This document shows positions 52,995 to 61,903 of a stretch of DNA of 64,000 bases, piece by piece. This DNA is from Cellulomonas alba (lineage in GTDB: Bacteria > Actinomycetota > Actinomycetes > Actinomycetales > Cellulomonadaceae): NCBI RefSeq assembly GCF_030362835.1, contig NZ_JAUCGQ010000001.1, positions 1,467,461 to 1,531,460 of the forward strand. Reading direction: 5' to 3'. A model generated the notes under the pieces. That model saw nothing but the letters and a program-made list of their open reading frames with translations. It ran no database searches and had not been told where the DNA came from. Each line of letters starts with the position of its first letter. The first letter of the stretch is position 1. Both the position numbers and the translations under genes were made by a program.

Positions 52995-54230
52995 GTGCCG
53001 GTGAAGACCGCTCCGTTCGACCCCGCGACGCACGGGTTCGCGTTCCCCAACGCGTTCGTCGACACGTTCGCGACGCTGCCCGGGGGCAGGAAGATCCAGA
53101 CCGCGGGCCGCTGCGGCGGCATGGCGTACGCCGCCCTCGACTACTGGCACGCGCACGCTCCCGTGCCGCGATGGGGCGACGGCCTCTGGGCGCCGTCACG
53201 CGTGCCGCCCGACGGGCACTGGCTCGCCGACACCATCCGCAAGCGCCTCTACGACTCGTTCCTCACGGTCTCGGCGACGCACTTCGTCACGTGGACGCTC
53301 GCTCCGGACGACGGCGCCGGCGTGGTCCGCGGCGTGACGCGGTGGACGAAGGAGGACCAGTTCCCCCGCGTCGTCGAGGCCGTCGACGCCGGCACTCCGG
53401 TGCCGCTCGGGCTCGTCGTCGCCCGCCGGCTCGACCGCATCGGCGACAACCACCAGGTCGTCGCCTACGGCTACGAGCGCGGCGCCGACGGCACGCTCAC
53501 CGTGCTCGTCTACGACAACAACTCACCGGGCGAGGAGGTCCGCCTGACGTCCCGGTCGCACGACGCGGGCTGGCTGGCGTCCAACGGGCCGCGCTGGCGC
53601 GGGTTCTTCGTCGAGGACTACGACGGCCGGCCGCCGCGCGTGCTGACGAGCTCCCCCGCGGCACGCGGCACCACGGTGACGAGCGACAGCGGCGTCCGGC
53701 TCGCACACGCCTGGACCGGGCTCGTGCTCCGCGCGGACACGTCGCAGTACGCGGGCGTGGCCGACGCGAACCGCGTGATGACGTCCGGCTCGGCGGACCT
53801 CGACGAGCTGTGGCACCTCGTCGCGGCGGGTGGCGACGACGGCCCGGCGCTGCCCTCGGTCGCCGGCGTGCCGGCGTCGGTGACGTCGGGCGGCGGAGCC
53901 CCGGCACCGCTCGCGTCCGGCGACGCCGTGAAGCTCCGCCACGTCGCGACGGGCCGGTGGCTGACGAGCCGCGCGGGGACCCGATCGCCCGTCACGGGCC
54001 AGCAGCGCGTCGACACCGACGCGGTGCCGACCGACGACGACGCGACGTGGCGCATCGAGGTGGACGGCGGCGGCACCTGGACCGCAGGTGCGCGGGTGCG
54101 GCTCGTGCACGCGGCGTCCGGCGCGGCGCTGCACTCGCACCAGCACCCGGTCGCGCCGGGCCAGAACGAGGTCACCGGCTTCGCGGGCCGCGATCAGAAC
54201 GACTGGTGGTCGGTGCTGGCCACGTCCTGA
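52995..54230 (+). CDS. papain/C39-like domain joined to MIR beta-trefoil
   Basis: A 411-aa protein of a type I have not seen described. Residues 1-215 resemble a cysteine-peptidase fold: AGRCGGMAYAALDYW with Cys 40, IGDNHQVVAYGYE with His 153 and VLVYDNNSPGEEV with Asp 174/Asn 175. Residues 228-411 form a MIR-type beta-trefoil: VRLAHAWTGLVLRA, VKLRHVATGRWLTS, VRLVHAASGAALHSHQHP and NEVTGFAGRDQNDWWSV. There is no signal peptide or membrane segment. GTG 52995 has AAGGAGG 6-7 nt upstream. MIR domains are best known from eukaryotic O-mannosyltransferases and IP3 receptors. Function unknown. Confidence 0.75.
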   Translation: MPVKTAPFDPATHGFAFPNAFVDTFATLPGGRKIQTAGRCGGMAYAALDYWHAHAPVPRWGDGLWAPSRVPPDGHWLADTIRKRLYDSFLTVSATHFVTWTLAPDDGAGVVRGVTRWTKEDQFPRVVEAVDAGTPVPLGLVVARRLDRIGDNHQVVAYGYERGADGTLTVLVYDNNSPGEEVRLTSRSHDAGWLASNGPRWRGFFVEDYDGRPPRVLTSSPAARGTTVTSDSGVRLAHAWTGLVLRADTSQYAGVADANRVMTSGSADLDELWHLVAAGGDDGPALPSVAGVPASVTSGGGAPAPLASGDAVKLRHVATGRWLTSRAGTRSPVTGQQRVDTDAVPTDDDATWRIEVDGGGTWTAGARVRLVHAASGAALHSHQHPVAPGQNEVTGFAGRDQNDWWSVLATS

Positions 54231-54250
54231 GCCCGCGCCGGGCACGACGG

Positions 54251-54280
54251 AGCCCCGCCCCCTCGGAAGGGGACGGGGCT
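54251..54280. terminator. bidirectional terminator between MIR-protein gene and clpC
   Basis: AGCCCCG...CGGGGCT and inner CCCCT/AGGGG pair with one mismatch around a CGGA tetraloop, between two converging genes. Confidence 0.75.
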
Positions 54281-54300
54281 CGTCGTCGTGCGGCGGGTCG

Positions 54301-56895
54301 TCAGCCGGCGAGCGGCTGCGTGCCCGTGCCGCCGTCGCCGCGGCCGGAGACGCTCGGCGCCGGCGGGACGTCGGTGCCCGAGCCGGGCGTCCCGACGCTC
54401 GCGCCGACCGGGACCGGCTCCTTCGCGTGCTTGCCGCGGTCGCCGATCGGCACGCCGCGGAACAGGAACTCGCCCAGGAGCCCCTCGCCCTCGGCGTCGA
54501 CGATCACCAGCTGGCCGCCCTTGAGCTCGCCGAACAGGATCTTCTCGGACAGCGCGTCCTCGATGTCCCGCTGGATCGCGCGGCGCAGCGGCCGGGCGCC
54601 GAGGACCGGGTCGTAGCCCTTCTCCGACAGCAGCTTCTTGGCCGCGTCGGTGACCTCGATGCCCATGTCCTTGTCCTTCAGGCGCGCGTCGAGCTTGGCG
54701 ATCATCAGGTCGACGATCGCGAAGATCTCCGGCTGCGACAGCTGCGGGAAGACCACGACGTCGTCGACACGGTTCAGGAACTCGGGCCGGAAGTGCTGCT
54801 TGAGCTCGTCCCCGACCTTCGCCTTCATCCGCTCGTAGGACGTCGACAGGTCACCGCCGGCCTGGAAGCCGGTCATGACGCCCTTGGCGATGTCCCGCGT
54901 GCCGAGGTTCGTCGTCATGATGATGACGGTGTTCTTGAAGTCGACGACGCGGCCCTGCGAGTCGGTCAGGCGACCGTCCTCGAGGATCTGGAGCAGCGAG
55001 TTGAAGATGTCCGCGTGCGCCTTCTCGACCTCGTCGAACAGGACGACCGAGAACGGACGACGGCGCACCTTCTCGGTGAGCTGACCGCCCTCGTCGTACC
55101 CGACGTAGCCGGGGGGCGAGCCGAACAGCCGCGAGACCGTGTGCTTCTCCGAGAACTCGGACATGTCGAGCTGGATCAGCGCGTCCTCGTCACCGAACAG
55201 GAACTCCGCGAGCGCCTTGGCGAGCTCCGTCTTCCCGACGCCCGTGGGGCCCGCGAAGATGAACGACCCACCGGGACGCTTCGGGTCCTTGAGGCCCGCC
55301 CGCGTGCGGCGGATGGCCTGCGACAGCGCCTTGATGGCGGCGTCCTGGCCGACGACCCGCTTGTGCAGGTTCTCCTCCATGTGGAGCAGGCGGCTCGACT
55401 CCTCCTCGGTGAGCTTGAACACCGGGATGCCCGTGGCGTTCGCCAGCACCTCGGCGATGAGCTCCTCGTCGACCTCCGCGACGGCGTCGAGGTCGCCGTT
55501 CTTCCAGGCCTTCTCCTTCTCCTGGCGGCGCAGGCCGAGCTGCTTCTCGGCGTCGCGCAGGCGCGCGGCCTTCTCGAAGTCCTGCTCGTCGATCGCCGAC
55601 TCCTTGTCGCGGCGCGTCGTGGCGATCTCCTCGTCCAGCTCGCGCAGCTCCGGCGGAGCCGTCATGCGGCGGATGCGCAGGCGCGCGCCCGCCTCGTCGA
55701 CCAGGTCGATCGCCTTGTCCGGCAGGTACCGGTCGTTGACGTACCGGTCGGCCAGCGTGGCGGCGGCGACGAGCGCCCCGTCCGTGATCGAGACGCGGTG
55801 GTGCGCCTCGTAGCGGTCGCGCAGGCCCTTGAGGATCTCGATCGCGTGCTGGAGGTTCGGCTCCGCGACCTGGATCGGCTGGAAGCGGCGCTCGAGGGCC
55901 GGGTCCTTCTCGACGTACTTGCGGTACTCGTCGAGCGTCGTCGCGCCGATCGTCTGCAGCTCGCCGCGGGCCAGCATCGGCTTGAGGATGCTGGCGGCGT
56001 CGATCGCGCCCTCCGCGGCACCCGCACCCACGAGCGTGTGGATCTCGTCGATGAACAGGATGATGTCGCCGCGCGTGCGGATCTCCTTGAGCACCTTCTT
56101 CAGGCGCTCCTCGAAGTCACCGCGGTAGCGGCTGCCCGCGACCAGCGCGCCGAGGTCGAGCGTGTAGAGCTGCTTGTCCTTGAGCGTCTCCGGCACGTCG
56201 CCTCGCACGATGTCCTGCGCGAGGCCCTCGACGACCGCCGTCTTGCCGACGCCGGGCTCGCCGATCAGCACCGGGTTGTTCTTGGTGCGGCGGGACAGCA
56301 CCTGCATGACCCGCTCGATCTCCTTCTCGCGCCCGATGACCGGGTCGAGCTTGTTGTCGCGCGCGGCCTGCGTGAGGTTGCGCCCGAACTGGTCGAGCAC
56401 GGCCGAGCCCGAGGGCTGGCCCTCCTGCGGGCCGCCGGCCGCGACCGGCTCCTTGCCCTGGTAGCCGGAGACGAGCTGGATGACCTGCTGGCGCACACGG
56501 TTGAGGTCGGCGCCCAGCTTGTTGAGCACCTGCGCGGCGACGCCCTCACCCTCGCGGATGAGGCCGAGCAGGATGTGCTCGGTGCCGATGTAGTTGTGAC
56601 CCAGCTGCAGCGCCTCGCGCAGCGACAGCTCGAGCACCTTCTTGGCGCGCGGCGTGAACGGGATGTGCCCCGACGGAGCCTGCTGGCCCTCGCCGATGAT
56701 CTCCTGCACCTGCGCCCGCACGGCCTCCAGGGAGATGCCGAGCGACTCCAGCGCCTTGGCCGCGACACCCTCGCCCTCGTGGATCAGGCCCAGGAGGATG
56801 TGCTCGGTGCCGATGTAGTTGTGGTTGAGCATCCTCGCCTCTTCCTGGGCGAGGACGACGACCCGGCGGGCTCGGTCCGTGAATCTCTCGAACAT
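54301..56895 (-). CDS. clpC: ATP-dependent Clp protease ATPase subunit ClpC
   Basis: An 864-aa class I Clp/HSP100 unfoldase that feeds ClpP. Two N-terminal Clp repeats ([13 protein letters not shown] occurs twice, about residues 25 and 100), AAA-1 with [14 protein letters not shown] and [14 protein letters not shown], a middle UVR-type coiled region ([20 protein letters not shown]), and AAA-2 with [16 protein letters not shown]. The C-terminal tail is short and Gly/Pro-rich. ATG 56895 ([10 protein letters not shown]) with GAGGAG 5-6 nt upstream is the standard start. Likely under ClgR or stress control. Confidence 0.97.
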   Translation of the reverse strand: MFERFTDRARRVVVLAQEEARMLNHNYIGTEHILLGLIHEGEGVAAKALESLGISLEAVRAQVQEIIGEGQQAPSGHIPFTPRAKKVLELSLREALQLGHNYIGTEHILLGLIREGEGVAAQVLNKLGADLNRVRQQVIQLVSGYQGKEPVAAGGPQEGQPSGSAVLDQFGRNLTQAARDNKLDPVIGREKEIERVMQVLSRRTKNNPVLIGEPGVGKTAVVEGLAQDIVRGDVPETLKDKQLYTLDLGALVAGSRYRGDFEERLKKVLKEIRTRGDIILFIDEIHTLVGAGAAEGAIDAASILKPMLARGELQTIGATTLDEYRKYVEKDPALERRFQPIQVAEPNLQHAIEILKGLRDRYEAHHRVSITDGALVAAATLADRYVNDRYLPDKAIDLVDEAGARLRIRRMTAPPELRELDEEIATTRRDKESAIDEQDFEKAARLRDAEKQLGLRRQEKEKAWKNGDLDAVAEVDEELIAEVLANATGIPVFKLTEEESSRLLHMEENLHKRVVGQDAAIKALSQAIRRTRAGLKDPKRPGGSFIFAGPTGVGKTELAKALAEFLFGDEDALIQLDMSEFSEKHTVSRLFGSPPGYVGYDEGGQLTEKVRRRPFSVVLFDEVEKAHADIFNSLLQILEDGRLTDSQGRVVDFKNTVIIMTTNLGTRDIAKGVMTGFQAGGDLSTSYERMKAKVGDELKQHFRPEFLNRVDDVVVFPQLSQPEIFAIVDLMIAKLDARLKDKDMGIEVTDAAKKLLSEKGYDPVLGARPLRRAIQRDIEDALSEKILFGELKGGQLVIVDAEGEGLLGEFLFRGVPIGDRGKHAKEPVPVGASVGTPGSGTDVPPAPSVSGRGDGGTGTQPLAG

Positions 56896-57011
56896 GTGCA
56901 CTCCTCACGAGCGGCGTGCTCGCCGGTTCTCCCCGCTCGGGGACCGAGCGAGAGGCGTCGACGAGGCGGCGTTGTTCGATGCTAACTGCGGGGCTCGCGC
57001 TGATATGGCCG

Positions 57012-57032
57012 TGTTCGCCGCAGGCGTGAACA
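57012..57032. promoter_or_regulatory. possible ClgR-type site upstream of clpC
   Basis: TGTTCGCCGCAGGCGTGAACA has CGC-N5-GCG with flanking TGTTC/GAACA arms, close to the CGC-N5-GCG core reported for ClgR sites of clp genes. It lies about 120 bp before clpC. The arms are not perfectly in register, so the call is weak. Confidence 0.3.
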
Positions 57033-57135
57033 TCGGTTTCATCGGCATCTCGGGGCGCGCCGATGAGCGCACCGGCGCCTGGCGGCCCGTCGCGGCGGCC
57101 GGGCGCGTGTCGGTGGTCGGGGGCACGCTCGGGGG

Positions 57136-57498
57136 ATGGACGTCATGGCCTGGGTCGCGAGGTACGAGGACGCGTGGCGCGCGCAGGACGCGGGCGCGGC
57201 GCTCGACGAGCTCTTCACGCCCGACGTGCGCTACCTGCGCTCGGCGTACGACGACGGGCTCACGGGGATCGACGCGGTGCGGGAGTTCTGGCCGGACCCC
57301 ACGCCGTTCACCATGACGGCGGAGCCGGTCGCGGCGGAGGGCGACACCGCCGTGGTGCGCGTCGAGGTCCACTACGAGGACGAGCGCCACCAGGAGTTCC
57401 GCGACCTGTGGATCCTCCGGTTCGCGGGGGACGGCCGCGTGCGGCACTTCGAGGAGTGGGCGCACTGGCCCGGGCTGCACTGGACGCCCAGCGACTGA
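57136..57498 (+). CDS. NTF2-like (SnoaL-type) protein
   Basis: A 120-aa cone-fold protein. It has AWVARYEDAWRAQDAGAALDELFTPDVRYL, GLTGIDAVREFW, VVRVEVHYEDERHQEFRDLWILRFAGDGRVRHFEEW and a C-terminal WPGLHW. It may bind a small hydrophobic ligand or act as a minor isomerase; no catalytic residue can be assigned. ATG 57136 is clear. It diverges from clpC and converges with the LysR gene. Confidence 0.85.
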   Translation: MDVMAWVARYEDAWRAQDAGAALDELFTPDVRYLRSAYDDGLTGIDAVREFWPDPTPFTMTAEPVAAEGDTAVVRVEVHYEDERHQEFRDLWILRFAGDGRVRHFEEWAHWPGLHWTPSD

Positions 57499-57540
57499 CC
57501 GCCCCTTCCCGGCGCAGCCGCTGCGGCCTGAGCCGCCGCG

Positions 57541-58440
57541 CTACCGCGCGGCCGCCGCCACGCCCGCCCGGCGCAGCGCGTCCACGACCCGCAGCACCAC
57601 GAGCCGCTCGGCGCGGTCGGGCCGCATCACGGCCACCACGAACCGCACCGCCGGCACGTGCCGCAGCGGCCGCAGCACCACGTCGCCGTCGGCGCGCGTC
57701 GTGAACCGCGGCAGCACCGCGACGCAGCCGGAGGCCGCCACCAGCGCCTCCACCAGCCGGTTGTCGCGCACGCGCTGGACCACACGCAGGTCCCGGCCCA
57801 CGTGCGCCGCCACGGAGCGCAGCACGCTGTCGAACGGGTACCCCCGCGGGACGCCGATCCACGACTCGTCGGCCAGCTGCGACGGCGTCACATGGTCGTC
57901 CGCCGCCAGCCGGTGGCTCGCGGCCATCGCGATGTCGAGCGGCTCGCGCGCGAGCAGCCGCGTCCGCAGCCCCTCGGCCCCGGCCGGGGTCGGCCCCGCG
58001 AGGCTGTGCGCGATCACCAGGTGGTGCGTGCTGACGAGCGCCGCGTACTCGTCCTCGGCGACGTCGACGTCGTCGATCGTCACGTCGATCCCGGCCGCGG
58101 CGAGGTCGGCCAGGACGGCCGGGAGCAGGAAGGTGGCGGCGCTGGGGAGCGCGGCGACCCGCACGGTGCCGCCGGTCGCGCCCCGGAACTCGTCCCAGCG
58201 GGCCTGGACGCGCGCGAGCGCGACGTCGACGTCCTCGCCGCACTCCGCGAGCACCCGGCCCGCCTCGGTGAGTCGCAGGCCGCGGCCGTCCGGCTCGACG
58301 AGCGTCGCACCGAGCTGCCGCTGCGCGACCTTGAGCTGCTGCGACACGGCGGACGGCGTGCGGTGCGTGGCCTGCGCGACGGCGACCACGCCACCGTGCA
58401 GCGCGAGGTCCCGCAGGAGCTCGAGATGCCGGACGTCCAT
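57541..58440 (-). CDS. LysR-family regulator
   Basis: A 299-aa LysR protein. The N-terminal winged HTH reads HLELLRDLALHGGVVAVAQATHRTPSAVSQQLKVAQRQLG, with the wing LRLTEAGRVL. The periplasmic-type sensor domain spans about 90-295. It resembles the ArgP-like branch that starts MDVRHLELLRDLA. ATG 58440 abuts two palindromes and it diverges from the EamA exporter, its likely target. Confidence 0.92.
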   Translation of the reverse strand: MDVRHLELLRDLALHGGVVAVAQATHRTPSAVSQQLKVAQRQLGATLVEPDGRGLRLTEAGRVLAECGEDVDVALARVQARWDEFRGATGGTVRVAALPSAATFLLPAVLADLAAAGIDVTIDDVDVAEDEYAALVSTHHLVIAHSLAGPTPAGAEGLRTRLLAREPLDIAMAASHRLAADDHVTPSQLADESWIGVPRGYPFDSVLRSVAAHVGRDLRVVQRVRDNRLVEALVAASGCVAVLPRFTTRADGDVVLRPLRHVPAVRFVVAVMRPDRAERLVVLRVVDALRRAGVAAAAR

Positions 58441-58464
58441 GTAGGCAACCTACAGAGTTCTGTA
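58441..58464. promoter_or_regulatory. overlapping palindromes between LysR and EamA genes
   Basis: GTAGG-CAA-CCTAC (58441-58453) and TACAGA-GT-TCTGTA (58451-58464) are both perfect and share TAC. They start one base before the LysR ATG and lie about 50 bp before the EamA gene, the usual place for an autoregulatory LysR site. Confidence 0.7.
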
Positions 58465-58510
58465 CGGATATGTGATTGTGCCGCGCTCCGCAGCGACGCA
58501 GGCTCGGGTC

Positions 58511-59566
58511 ATGACTCCACGCGACCGGCTCCTCGCGGTGGCGGTGGCCGTCGCCTGGGGGCTCAACTTCGTCGCCATCGACGCGTCGCTCGACCAGTTC
58601 CCGCCGATGTTCCTGGTCGCGCTCCGGTTCGCGCTCATCGCCGTGCCGACGCTGCTCCTCGTCCCGTGGCCGGGCGTCCCGGTCCGCTGGTGGCTGCTCT
58701 ACGGCACCGGGTTCGGCATCCTGCAGTTCCTCTTCCTCTACTGGGGCATGGCGGCGGGGATGCCCGCGGGGCTCGCGTCGCTCGTGCTCCAGTCGTCGGC
58801 CCCGTTCACCGTGGTGCTCGGCGCGGTCCTGCTCCGCGAGCGCGTCAGCGGGCGCCAGGTCGCGGGCATCCTCGTCGCGGTCGCGGGCCTCGCGGTCGTC
58901 GGCTGGCAGCGCTGGGAGTCTGCGGCGCTCCTGCCGTTCCTGCTCACGGTGGCGGGCGGTCTCGGCTGGGCCTTCGGCAACCTCGGCAACCGCCTCGCCG
59001 GCGCCGGCCGGCCGCTGCACCTCGTGCTGTGGATGAGCGTCGTGCCGCCGCTCCCGATGCTCGCCGTGTCGCTCGGCGTCGAGAGCCCGGCGCGGATCGC
59101 CGGGTCGTTCCACGGGCTGACGTCGCGCACCGGCGTCGAGGCGCTCGCGGGTCTCGCCTACACCGTGCTGGTCGGGACCCTGCTCGGCTCCGGCCTGTGG
59201 ACCGCGCTGATGCGGCGCCACCCCGCGAGCCGCGTCGCGCCGTTCTCGATGCTCGTGCCCGTCGTCGGGATCACCGCGGCATGGGTCCTGCTGGGCGAGC
59301 ACGCGTCGGCGGGCGAGCTCGTCGGCTCGGCGATCGTCGTCGCGGGCGTGCTGTCCGCGGGCTCGCGCGCCGGCACGGCGGGACAGGGCCGAGCCCCCGG
59401 CACCGAGGAGGCGCCGGGGGCTCGGTCGTCCTGCGCGGGTCAGGGCGTCACGCCGGCCACGGACGTGCCCCAGTTGGCGATGAAGTCCGGGTACCCGAAC
59501 GTGCCCGGGATGTACTCCGTGGCCACCCAGACCTTGCCGGAGGCGTCCGCGACGGCGGCCGAGTAG
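58511..59566 (+). CDS. EamA-family (DMT) exporter with unusual C-terminal read-on
   Basis: A 351-aa drug/metabolite transporter with two EamA repeats and about ten hydrophobic segments (LLAVAVAVAWGLNFVAID, MAAGMPAGLASLVLQSSAPF, FSMLVPVVGITAAWVLLGEH). ATG 58511 starts TM1 directly. The normal EamA part ends near residue 290, but no stop follows: the frame runs through a strong hairpin (59389-59425) and 127 bp into the antisense of the convergent gene. The tail (GQGRAPGTEEAPGARSS onward) is non-EamA in character. The divergent LysR gene is a likely activator. Confidence 0.85.
   Translation: MTPRDRLLAVAVAVAWGLNFVAIDASLDQFPPMFLVALRFALIAVPTLLLVPWPGVPVRWWLLYGTGFGILQFLFLYWGMAAGMPAGLASLVLQSSAPFTVVLGAVLLRERVSGRQVAGILVAVAGLAVVGWQRWESAALLPFLLTVAGGLGWAFGNLGNRLAGAGRPLHLVLWMSVVPPLPMLAVSLGVESPARIAGSFHGLTSRTGVEALAGLAYTVLVGTLLGSGLWTALMRRHPASRVAPFSMLVPVVGITAAWVLLGEHASAGELVGSAIVVAGVLSAGSRAGTAGQGRAPGTEEAPGARSSCAGQGVTPATDVPQLAMKSGYPNVPGMYSVATQTLPEASATAAE
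59389..59425. terminator. hairpin inside the 3' end of the EamA frame
   Basis: Perfect 13-bp arms CCGAGCCCCCGGC and its complement around an 11-nt loop. It lies 15 bp after the stop of the minus-strand secreted-protein gene and therefore terminates that gene, yet it is upstream of the EamA stop. Confidence 0.75.
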
Positions 59567-61209
59567 TCGCCCCATCGCCCGACGCCGTTGCCGCCGTACG
59601 CGGGGTAGCCGGTGAAGCCGTCGTCCGGCTTGGCGCCGGCGGCGACCACCTGGATGCCCGACGTGACGTCGCCCGCGCTCGAGAGGTGCACGATCGCGGC
59701 CGACGGGTAGTAGTCCCGGCCGGTGAGCGTGAACACCATGACCGCCCGCCCGTCGGGTCGCACCCCGATGGCCGGGAAGATCGTGCTCTGACCGTTCGCC
59801 GCCACGTACCCCTGGTTCGCGACGGTGCCGGAGACGCCCGTCGCGCTGCTCGCGCTCGGCGCGACCACGAAGTACGCGATGCCCGCGGTGGTCGGGCCGT
59901 TCGCGGTCTTGATCGCCGTGTTGAGCCCCGACCAGAGCGCGCCGTTCGCGTAGACGACCTGGTTCATCCGGTCGTCGTTCGACTCGATCAGCTCCTCCTT
60001 GAACTTGAGGGCGTCGGCGAGCGGGGTCGGCCCGCTCTTCTGCTGCGCCTTCGGCGGCGCGCCGTACACCTCGGAGGCGAGCACCTTGCTCGTCAGGTGC
60101 ACGTCCGGGTTCGCCGTGCTGAGCGAGCGCGTGTTCGTCAACGCCCAGACCGCGATGCGGTTGTCGAAGCCGCCGGTGAACTCGAGCGCGGACAGGAAGA
60201 ACTCGGTGCCGTTCGCGGCGCTGGACCACTCGGCGGCGGTCGGCGACGTGGCCGGCTGCACGCTGTACGCGATCCCCTCGGCGAGCGACGGGCTCGCGCT
60301 CTCGATCCGCTGGACCTTCATCGTCCCCGCGGCGAGCGCGGCCTTGTCGAACGCGTAGACCTGCGCGCCGTTGAACTCGGGGCCGTCGATCGAGAACTCG
60401 TTCGTCGACACGTAGAAGCCGTTCGCGTCGGCGCCGATGAGCGGCTGGTCGCCGAGGCACGGGCAGCCGGGGTGCGACGGCGTGCCCTGCGTGCCGTCGT
60501 TTCGCACGTTGACGCGGTAGATGTACCAGTCCGCCGACGACGTGCTCGGCGTGCCCGACTTGCTCACGGCGATGTTCTCGAAGCTCTCGCCCGTGAAGTC
60601 GCCGGTCGCCGGTTCGGTGCCGAGCTGCAGCTCCGTCATGAAGAACCGGCCGAGCGCGGGGTCGAAGTAGCACTTGGGGTCCGTCACGTCCGGCCCGTAG
60701 GTGGCCGTCCCGTCGGGGTGCCGGACGATCTCCGCCTGGCCGGTCCAGAAGGGCGCGAACGACTGCGGCGCCGCGAGCCGCTGGCCCGTGACGTCGTAGA
60801 TGGCGAACACGTTGTTGACGGCCTCGATCACGCGGCCGTTGCCGACGCAGAGCCCCTGGTCGGGCGGCTCGACGGAGAACGAGTTCCCGTCGTTGGCCGT
60901 GCGCTGGTCCTTCATCGTCAGCCCGTCGATGCGGGTGCTGACGCCGGTGGCGCTCGTGACGGGCAGGCCCGCGAAGCGCGGCACGTCCTTGGCGGGCACA
61001 TGGGACGGCTTGTTGGACCTGGGGGCGCTGACGTCGGGCGCGACCTCGTCCTCGCCCGGCTCGAACGGCCGGACCTCGGTGTTCGTGGCTGAGGCCGCGG
61101 ACGTGGCGGTGAGGCCGACCCCGAGCGCCGGGGCGGCGATCACGGTGGCGGCGGCGAGCACGGCGGCGAACCGCCGGCGGCGGGAGAGCAACATCGGGGA
61201 CTGGGGCAT
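59440..61209 (-). CDS. large secreted protein of unknown function
   Basis: A 589-aa exported protein. The N-terminus SRRRRFAAVLAAATVIAAPA with cleavage after about residue 42 (TSAASA) could be Sec or Tat type. The mature part has many short beta-like repeats (NNVFAIYDVTGQRLA, FYVSTNEFSIDGPEFNGAQVYAFDKAAL, GRAVMVFTLTGRDYYPSAAIVHL, GRWGDYSAAVADASGKVWVATEY) suggesting a beta-propeller. I cannot name the family. ATG 61209 has GAGAGG upstream. Confidence 0.78.
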   Translation of the reverse strand: MPQSPMLLSRRRRFAAVLAAATVIAAPALGVGLTATSAASATNTEVRPFEPGEDEVAPDVSAPRSNKPSHVPAKDVPRFAGLPVTSATGVSTRIDGLTMKDQRTANDGNSFSVEPPDQGLCVGNGRVIEAVNNVFAIYDVTGQRLAAPQSFAPFWTGQAEIVRHPDGTATYGPDVTDPKCYFDPALGRFFMTELQLGTEPATGDFTGESFENIAVSKSGTPSTSSADWYIYRVNVRNDGTQGTPSHPGCPCLGDQPLIGADANGFYVSTNEFSIDGPEFNGAQVYAFDKAALAAGTMKVQRIESASPSLAEGIAYSVQPATSPTAAEWSSAANGTEFFLSALEFTGGFDNRIAVWALTNTRSLSTANPDVHLTSKVLASEVYGAPPKAQQKSGPTPLADALKFKEELIESNDDRMNQVVYANGALWSGLNTAIKTANGPTTAGIAYFVVAPSASSATGVSGTVANQGYVAANGQSTIFPAIGVRPDGRAVMVFTLTGRDYYPSAAIVHLSSAGDVTSGIQVVAAGAKPDDGFTGYPAYGGNGVGRWGDYSAAVADASGKVWVATEYIPGTFGYPDFIANWGTSVAGVTP

Positions 61210-61346
61210 CCGGCACCTCTCGAATGAGGAACCGAGGGGTCGTTGCGGCCCCCCGTCGTCGGCCGGGCTGCTTCGGCCGACCACGACCGAAAGTAGACCT
61301 GGCCCGCGCGGGCAGCGACCGATGGGTCGGGCGAGGGGCCCGGGCC

Positions 61347-61844
61347 TCAGGCGCCGCCCGCCGGGGCGGGAGGCAGGGCGCGCACGGCGTCGGTCGCGCG
61401 CGTCGTCGCGTCGACCAGCACGTCCACCGCCCCGCGGATGCGCTCCACCTCGTCGAACGTCAGGCCGAGGCCCTCGACCATCGCGGCGGGGATGCCGACG
61501 GCGTGCTCGCGCATCGCCCGGCCCGCGTCCGTCAGGCTGATCGCGAGGAGTCGCTCGTCGGCCGCGCTCCGCCGGCGAGTCACGAGACCCATCGCCTCGA
61601 GCCGCTTGACGATCGGCGAGGTGGTGGGCGGCTCGAGGTGCAGCAGCCGCGCGAGGTCCTTGAGCGCGAGGTCGCCGTGCTGCCAGAGCGCGAGCATCGC
61701 CATGTACTGCGGATGCGTCAGCCCGAGCGGCTCGAGCAGCGGACGGTAGAAGCCGACGAGTGCGCGGGCGGCGGCCGCGACGGCCAGGCACAGCTGCGCC
61801 TCGACGGCGAGCGGGTCGAGCGTCTCGGGCACGGTCTCGCGCAT
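61347..61844 (-). CDS. MarR-family regulator
   Basis: A 165-aa winged-helix regulator. It has the core PQYMALLALWQHGDLALKDLARLLHLEPPTTSPIVKRLEAMGLVTRRRSAADERLLAISLTDAGRAM, with the DER wing motif. It diverges from a small-protein gene across 59 bp with a palindrome, so autoregulation and control of that gene are likely. Ligand unknown. Confidence 0.92.
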   Translation of the reverse strand: MRETVPETLDPLAVEAQLCLAVAAAARALVGFYRPLLEPLGLTHPQYMAMLALWQHGDLALKDLARLLHLEPPTTSPIVKRLEAMGLVTRRRSAADERLLAISLTDAGRAMREHAVGIPAAMVEGLGLTFDEVERIRGAVDVLVDATTRATDAVRALPPAPAGGA

Positions 61845-61869
61845 GGGTCGATGGTAGATCCGACGAGCC

Positions 61870-61902
61870 TATGATGAGTGCCCTCACGAATAGGGGCCTC
61901 AT
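61870..61902. promoter_or_regulatory. promoter and MarR-type operator
   Basis: TATGAT (61870-61875) is a near-consensus -10. It overlaps the inverted repeat ATGAGTGCCCT (61874-61884) / AGGGGCCTCAT (61892-61902), matching at 9 of 11, with a 7-bp spacer. Repressor binding here would cover the -10 and the expected start point of the small-protein gene. Confidence 0.65.
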
Positions 61903-61903
61903 C

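Noticed and set aside
57658..61092. Long plus-strand open frame (1144 codons) opposite LysR, through EamA and opposite the secreted-protein gene
   Set aside because: Same reason; it is a shadow of genes with recognisable domains.
57308..61216. Very long open frame on the minus strand (1302 codons) spanning the NTF2, LysR, EamA and secreted-protein genes
   Set aside because: Arg/Ala/Pro-rich low-complexity translation typical of an off-frame reading of GC-rich DNA; real genes with clear motifs occupy the same DNA in other frames.
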